A stretch of DNA of 8,630 nt from Bacteroidales bacterium (GTDB lineage Bacteria > Bacteroidota > Bacteroidia > Bacteroidales > JAADJA01). Location of the stretch: the NCBI GenBank assembly GCA_021106665.1, contig JAIOTR010000322.1, positions 1 to 8,630 of the forward strand, given 5' to 3'. Below the pieces are notes generated by a model. It was given only the letters and a program-made list of their open reading frames with translations, searched no databases and was not told the origin of the DNA. A program made the position numbers and the translations under genes. Positions 5,256 to 8,630 of the stretch are shown in pieces (within the stretch, counting starts at the first letter, position 1; each line of letters starts with the position of its first letter).

Positions 5256-5691
5256 ATTTAAAAAAACTGGAAACACTCGAAAATATTATAGATAATACTG
5301 CTAAACTACCTACTACATATGTGAAATATAATGACGCTCCAACCATTTTTGAAATTTCAGCAGTAGTCTTTAGTTGTTCAAGTTGTTCAATGCCCAAAGT
5401 GTTTTTAGCCACTGAATAACAAATAAAACCAATAATTACAAGTACAACTATAGCTCCGAGAATTTTTAAAGCGTTTTTTGGATTCTGGATCATAAAAATG
5501 ACAGGGAACAGAACAGCAAAAAATGCTGTTAAGAAAATTGCAGCATAACCCAGACGGATATAGTTATCCAGCACGCTGCTCCCGATAAGTCCGTCTTCTC
5601 CCTTAATCAAAACAACAATCTGAAATATTACCGCAAGGGCAATAAATATAAGAGAGATTATTTTAAAAATTGTTAATATCGTTTTGTCCAT
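5254..5691 (-). CDS. Four-helix membrane protein of the exb operon, function unknown
   Basis: This 145-residue protein has four hydrophobic segments, about 6-29, 47-69, 75-95 and 115-141. No catalytic or metal-binding motif is visible. A charged loop (KGEDG, 30-34) follows helix 1, and a short hydrophilic stretch (about 97-114, IEQLEQLKTTAEISK) lies between helices 3 and 4. It sits between exbB (two bases after its stop codon, no Shine-Dalgarno sequence) and the first exbD, whose ribosome site overlaps its stop codon. It is therefore almost certainly made with the motor. I recall small membrane proteins at this position in other Bacteroidota exb operons, but know of no assigned function. Association with the ExbB-ExbD complex, for example as an assembly or gating partner, is an inference from position only. 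Confidence 0.85.
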   Translation of the reverse strand: MDKTILTIFKIISLIFIALAVIFQIVVLIKGEDGLIGSSVLDNYIRLGYAAIFLTAFFAVLFPVIFMIQNPKNALKILGAIVVLVIIGFICYSVAKNTLGIEQLEQLKTTAEISKMVGASLYFTYVVGSLAVLSIIFSSVSSFFK

Positions 5692-5693
5692 AA

Positions 5694-6524
5694 TTATTTG
5701 TTTTTGTTTGCATGTTTTGCAAGAATGTCAACAAAAGTAATTGAACTGTCTTCCATGTCGTTTACAAGACTGTCAACTTTTGAAACGATATAGTTGTAGA
5801 AAATTTGCAGGATAATAGCTACAATTAAACCAAATACAGTAGTTAATAGAGCCACTTTAATACCTACAGCAACAATAGCCGGAGAAATATCGCCAACAAC
5901 TGCAATCATGTCAAAAGCCATGATCATACCGATAACTGTACCCATAAATCCAAGCATCGGAGCCAGGGCGATGAACAAAGCTATCCAGCTTAATCCTTTT
6001 TCTAAGCGTCCCATCAAAACGCCACCATAAGAAATGATAGATTTTTCAACCACATCCAATCCTTCATTAGTCCTGTCAAGTCCTTGCAGAAAAATACCTG
6101 CAACCGGCCCTTTAGTGTTCTTACAAACTTCTTTGGCTGCTTCAACACCACCATTCTCAAGTGAAGTCTCAACTTTGTTGAGTAATTTCTGGGTGTTGGT
6201 CGTGGACAGGTTGAGATAAATGATCCTTTCAATTGAAAGTGCTAAACCAAGTATCAGACACACAAGAACAATACCCATAAATCCCGGGCTACCTTCAATA
6301 AATTTTTCTTTTAAAACCTGGTGAAATGATTTAGATTCTTCTGTTAGAGGTTCTTCCATAACAGTAGTACCTTCATCAACAGGTGTAGCTTCTTCAGCTA
6401 CTGCAGTTGTATCTGTTGTTTCAACCGCTGATGTATCCTGAACTTCATCCTGCGCAAAGGTTACATTTGTAATCCCAATTGTTAGCATTCCTGCTAAAGT
6501 TAAAAAAGCTATTAATCTTTTCAT
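5694..6524 (-). CDS. exbB: ExbB/MotA/TolQ-family proton channel subunit
   Basis: This 276-residue inner-membrane subunit forms the proton channel with ExbD and drives TonB. Residues 1-24 are a signal peptide (MKRL, hydrophobic core, ending TFAQ). An acidic, Thr-rich periplasmic linker (25-66) follows, then transmembrane helix 1 (about 82-104, ending in the IERIIYL signature). A cytoplasmic domain (105-175) follows, then helices 2 and 3. Helix 2 holds the family signature LGFMGTVIGMIMAF (191-204) and helix 3 VALLTTVFGLIVAI (224-237). The signal peptide plus acidic linker is the form I recall from Bacteroidales ExbB. It is the first gene of the operon and its stop codon lies two bases before the next ATG. 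The start is chosen for the complete signal peptide. There is no Shine-Dalgarno sequence, and a candidate promoter lies at 6552-6583. Confidence 0.95.
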   Translation of the reverse strand: MKRLIAFLTLAGMLTIGITNVTFAQDEVQDTSAVETTDTTAVAEEATPVDEGTTVMEEPLTEESKSFHQVLKEKFIEGSPGFMGIVLVCLILGLALSIERIIYLNLSTTNTQKLLNKVETSLENGGVEAAKEVCKNTKGPVAGIFLQGLDRTNEGLDVVEKSIISYGGVLMGRLEKGLSWIALFIALAPMLGFMGTVIGMIMAFDMIAVVGDISPAIVAVGIKVALLTTVFGLIVAIILQIFYNYIVSKVDSLVNDMEDSSITFVDILAKHANKNK

Positions 6525-6551
6525 AGTTAATTTTTATTGATTTGTAATTTA

Positions 6552-6583
6552 TTAAACTATCGATTTTAATTTTTATTGCCAAA
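6552..6583 (-). promoter_or_regulatory. Candidate promoter of the exb operon
   Basis: Read on the - strand: TTTG (6583-6580), 20 bases, then TAGTTTAA (6559-6552). The spacing is right, but the -7 element matches TAnnTTTG only in its first two thirds. The start site would be near 6545, about 20 bases before the exbB ATG. Read-through from the tRNA-Ser upstream is possible because no clear terminator separates them. Confidence 0.4.
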
Positions 6584-6597
6584 CTTTTCGGACTTAT

Positions 6598-6631
6598 CCG
6601 CTGAAGTCCCGAATATTCGGGGCGTAAGCGG
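6598..6631 (+). repeat. Hairpin with TGAA/GTAA internal loop, copy 2
   Basis: CCGC (6598-6601) pairs with GCGG (6628-6631). TGAA (6602-6605) faces GTAA (6624-6627). A 7-bp inner stem, GTCCCGA with TTCGGGGC (one T-G pair), closes an ATAT loop. The internal loop is identical to that of the hairpin at 3-36, while the stems differ in sequence yet stay paired. Its last three bases are also the last three bases of tRNA-Ser on the other strand. It has no T run on either side, so it is not a standard terminator. Confidence 0.65.
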
Positions 6632-6716
6632 AGAGAGAGGGATTCGAACCCTCGGTACACTTTTGGCGTACACACGCTTTCCAGGCGTGCACCTTCAGCC
6701 ACTCGGTCACCTCTCC
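6629..6716 (-). tRNA. tRNA-Ser (anticodon GGA)
   Basis: This is an 88-base class II tRNA. Acceptor GGAGAGG pairs with TCTCTCC (one G-T wobble), with discriminator G73 as expected for serine. The D arm begins TGACCGAGTGGCTGAAGG. Anticodon stem CACGC/GCGTG with loop CTGGAAA gives anticodon GGA. The long variable arm has a GTAC/GTAC stem, the serine identity feature. The T arm is GAGGG-TTCGAAT-CCCTC. CCA is not encoded. It reads UCC and UCU codons. It lies between asparaginase and the exb operon, on the same strand as both. Confidence 0.97.
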
Positions 6717-6766
6717 TTCCTCTCGTTAAGTCTTTAAGGCTCGTATTTTTAATTTAAAAGTGGTGG

Positions 6767-6774
6767 CTAAAGTA
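6767..6774 (-). promoter_or_regulatory. -7-like box for tRNA-Ser
   Basis: TACTTTAG on the - strand (6774-6767), followed by CCACC, matches the Bacteroidota -7 element TAnnTTTG except at one base. The nearest TTTG upstream (6794-6791) is only 16 bases away, shorter than usual. The start site would be near 6760, about 45 bases before the tRNA. Confidence 0.4.
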
Positions 6775-6791
6775 CAAAAAAAATCATTTGC

Positions 6792-6811
6792 AAAATATCT
6801 GGACATATTTT
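6792..6811 (-). terminator. AT-rich hairpin after the asparaginase gene
   Basis: AAAATAT (6792-6798) and ATATTTT (6805-6811) form a 7-bp stem around a six-base loop, five bases past the stop codon at 6817. Having only A-T pairs makes it weak. A T run occurs about ten bases further on in the - strand. It overlaps the -33 area of the tRNA-Ser promoter. Confidence 0.3.
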
Positions 6812-6816
6812 TTTAC

Positions 6817-7848
6817 TTAATCCACTGACATTTCTCCGGTGATCGATTTTTTAAGCAATTCCTTGACTTTTTCGGCCTCCTTAAATGTTCCCAATAAATA
6901 CATCAGTTTGGTAATTGCTGCTTCAGTTGTTATGTCTTTACCACTTATCACACCCATCTCTTTTAACTTGATACTGGTCTCATATTTCCCCATTTCTACC
7001 CTCCCTACCTGGCATTGAGTAACATTGAGCATTATAATATCTTTTTTAACAGCAGTTGTAAGAACATCAAGAAACCATGGATAATCAGGGGCATTTCCTG
7101 AGCCAAAGGTTTCAAGAACAACTGCCCTCAGTCCATCTGTATTAAGAATTGATTTTACTGTATTTTCGGAAATGCCGGGATACAACTTTAATATAGCTAT
7201 GTTGCAATTGAGATTTTTGTATACTTTGAGTTTCTTGAAATTTGGTTTATGAATGGCATTGGGGTTATAATCGATATAAACACCGGCATTTGCAAGAGCA
7301 GGGTAATTGGGAGACAAAAAAGCTTCAAAATTTTGAGCATTGAATTTGGTGGTTCGATTACCCCTGAATAGTTGATTTTCAAAATAGATACAAACTTCCG
7401 GAATCAAAGGAGTTTCATCCTCCTTGGCTGCAGCAATCTCAATAGCCGTTAAAATATTTTCTCTTCCGTCCGTTCTGATCATCCCCAGTGGTAATTGTGA
7501 ACCTGTAAGAATAATAGGCTTATTCAGGTTTTGCAACATATAACTTAATGCAGAAGCAGTGTAAGCCATTGTATCGGAACCATGCAAAACAACAAATCCA
7601 TCATATGATTCATAGCTTTTTTCAATTACATCAACAATTTGCTTCCAGTAACCCGGACTCATGTTTGACGAGTCCATAATCGGATCAAAACTATAAGAAT
7701 TGATTTCATAATTTAAGAGTTTTAAAGCCGGGAAAAGGTTATACAGGTTGTCAAAGTTAAAAGGTTTGAGCACGCCGGAATCATGGTCCAATACCATTCC
7801 TATTGTACCACCTGTATAAAGTATCAAGATTGATGGTTGTGAAGTCAT
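6817..7848 (-). CDS. ansA: Type I (cytoplasmic) L-asparaginase
   Basis: This 343-residue enzyme hydrolyses L-asparagine to aspartate and ammonia. Motifs in order: YTGGTIGM with nucleophile T15; MDSSNMSP (58-65), the substrate-binding D-S pair; HGSDTMAYTASALS (89-102) with D92; K168 in GNRTTKFNAQNF. The C-terminal domain (about 210-343) includes T277 and C279 in VTQCQVG, positions that in E. coli AnsA belong to the allosteric asparagine site. The family usually has HGTDTM; here S91 replaces the second catalytic threonine, a conservative change still able to act through its hydroxyl. There is no signal peptide, consistent with cytoplasmic AnsA rather than the secreted AnsB type. Length matches AnsA. 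The ATG overlaps the stop codon of the tatD-family gene (ATGA), so translation is likely coupled. No Shine-Dalgarno sequence is present. Confidence 0.95.
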   Translation of the reverse strand: MTSQPSILILYTGGTIGMVLDHDSGVLKPFNFDNLYNLFPALKLLNYEINSYSFDPIMDSSNMSPGYWKQIVDVIEKSYESYDGFVVLHGSDTMAYTASALSYMLQNLNKPIILTGSQLPLGMIRTDGRENILTAIEIAAAKEDETPLIPEVCIYFENQLFRGNRTTKFNAQNFEAFLSPNYPALANAGVYIDYNPNAIHKPNFKKLKVYKNLNCNIAILKLYPGISENTVKSILNTDGLRAVVLETFGSGNAPDYPWFLDVLTTAVKKDIIMLNVTQCQVGRVEMGKYETSIKLKEMGVISGKDITTEAAITKLMYLLGTFKEAEKVKELLKKSITGEMSVD

Positions 7849-8621
7849 GTAGTTAAGAATTTGAATAATTGGTTTGCGTTTTCAGTAGTGATTGAAGCTA
7901 TTTCCTCAATGGTAGTATTTTTAATTTCGGCGATTTTTTTTGCGATCAATTGAATATAAGCGCTTTCATTTCTTTTTCCTCTGAAAGGCACAGGTGCCAG
8001 GAATGGGGAATCTGTTTCAAGTAAAATATGCTTCATATCAATATTTCTGACGACTTTATCCAGTCCGGAATTCTTAAAGGTAACAACACCCCCAATACCA
8101 AGCATAAAATTCATATCAATAATTTTTTCAGCTTGTTTCAGGTTGCCGGTAAAGCAATGAAAAACCCCGGTCAATTCAGGAGATATTTGTGTTTTTAGGA
8201 TTGTATAGACTTCATTGAATGAATCCCTCATATGAATTACAATGGGTAATTGGTATTTTTTGGCAAGTTCGATTTGTCGTACTAAAGCCATCTGCTGCTC
8301 CTTTAGAAATGTTTTATCCCAGTAAAGATCAATTCCAATTTCCCCAATGGCATAAAACTTTTCTTTATCAAGCCACTGTTCTACCAGATCCAGTTCCTCT
8401 TTGTAATTTTTTTTAACGGAGGTAGGGTGTAATCCCATCATGGGGTAACAATTGTCAGAAAATTGCTTACAAAGCTTTAGCATACTGTCAATTGATGAAC
8501 TGTCAATATTGGGTAACAACATAGATTTGACATCTTGGTCCAAAGCCCGTTGTATCACTTCATGCCTGTCAGAATTAAATTCTTCAAGATAAAGATGTGT
8601 ATGTGTGTCGGTTAAAAACAT
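7845..8621 (-). CDS. tatD: TatD-family metal-dependent hydrolase (DNase)
   Basis: This 258-residue cytosolic TIM-barrel hydrolase belongs to the TatD/YcfH family, metal-dependent nucleases (reported 3'-5' exonuclease and D-aminoacyl-tRNA activities in some members). Metal ligands are all present: H7 and H9 (DTHTHL), E94 (GEIGID), H130 (VIHMRDS), H155 (FHCFTGN) and D204 (LETDSPFLAP). GLHP (63-66) is also typical. Length equals the family norm (about 255-265). The ATG at 8621 is right, since family members begin with this motif within the first ten residues. There is no Shine-Dalgarno sequence. It is the first gene of a two-gene unit with ansA, whose ATG overlaps its TGA. A pairing of tatD with asparaginase suggests co-expression, not an obvious shared pathway. 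The promoter lies outside the window. Which TatD paralogue it is cannot be settled. Confidence 0.95.
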   Translation of the reverse strand: MFLTDTHTHLYLEEFNSDRHEVIQRALDQDVKSMLLPNIDSSSIDSMLKLCKQFSDNCYPMMGLHPTSVKKNYKEELDLVEQWLDKEKFYAIGEIGIDLYWDKTFLKEQQMALVRQIELAKKYQLPIVIHMRDSFNEVYTILKTQISPELTGVFHCFTGNLKQAEKIIDMNFMLGIGGVVTFKNSGLDKVVRNIDMKHILLETDSPFLAPVPFRGKRNESAYIQLIAKKIAEIKNTTIEEIASITTENANQLFKFLTT

Positions 8622-8630
8622 GGTGCAAAA

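Noticed and set aside
5087..5419. Open reading frame of 110 codons on the + strand
   Set aside because: Antisense to the first exbD and the four-helix gene; low-complexity start mirrors the proline run.
6014..6232. Open reading frames on both strands within exbB (including 6034-6219 on +)
   Set aside because: Shadow frames of exbB, which is intact and well supported.
6598..6631. Intrinsic terminator for tRNA-Ser
   Set aside because: The stem is strong, but no T run follows on either strand and an internal loop interrupts it.
6445..6702. Open reading frame of 85 codons on the - strand
   Set aside because: Covers tRNA-Ser, the hairpin and the exb promoter region, then enters exbB in another frame.
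7197..7382. Open reading frame on the - strand within asparaginase, and another at 8219-8416 on + within the tatD-family gene
   Set aside because: Both lie inside conserved coding sequence in other frames.

Overview
This AT-rich window comes from a member of the Bacteroidota, most likely class Bacteroidia (the Bacteroidales/Marinilabiliales type). The evidence is promoter-like sites of the TTTG-N19..21-TAnnTTTG type, tRNAs without an encoded CCA, mostly no Shine-Dalgarno sequences, an exbB gene with a signal peptide and acidic linker, and a secreted protein ending in the EF-hand tail common in this phylum. Every gene seen is chromosomal in character; the window itself is mostly core and housekeeping in content.

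Layout. The left edge (1-127) looks like the 3' terminus of a group II intron on the + strand: a degenerate domain V, then a long domain VI helix with a candidate branch-point A seven bases from the end. Next, on the - strand, are a secreted calcium-binding (dockerin-like) protein (281-1471) and an unrecognised small membrane protein with a zinc ribbon (1688-2008). A tRNA with anticodon CAU (probably lysidine-type tRNA-Ile2) follows on the - strand at 2250-2323. It has its own terminator, a 7-bp tandem repeat in its 5' leader, and a promoter that lies back to back with the promoter of the next gene. On the + strand are a HAD-family phosphatase (2483-3127) and a CPBP/CAAX-type membrane protease (3199-4131).

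The centre is a four-gene - strand operon read exbB > four-helix membrane protein > exbD > exbD (6524 down to 4182). It encodes the inner-membrane proton-channel motor that energises outer-membrane TonB-dependent transport. No tonB lies beside it. The operon ends in a terminator whose stem is complete only in the - strand RNA because of two G-U pairs. Both exbD genes carry a perfect GGAGG Shine-Dalgarno sequence, unlike every other gene here. Upstream are tRNA-Ser(GGA) and a translationally coupled pair, tatD-family hydrolase > type I asparaginase (8621 down to 6817).

The most unusual signal is a pair of small hairpins, at 3-36 and 6598-6631. They share an identical symmetric internal loop (TGAA opposite GTAA) but have different stems, each with compensating changes. 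Each copy borrows its outer 3' arm from a neighbouring structured RNA: the intron domain V in one case, the tRNA-Ser acceptor end in the other. They may belong to an undescribed family of small hairpin repeats. Otherwise I found no defence system, CRISPR array, intact mobile element or obviously new multi-gene system.
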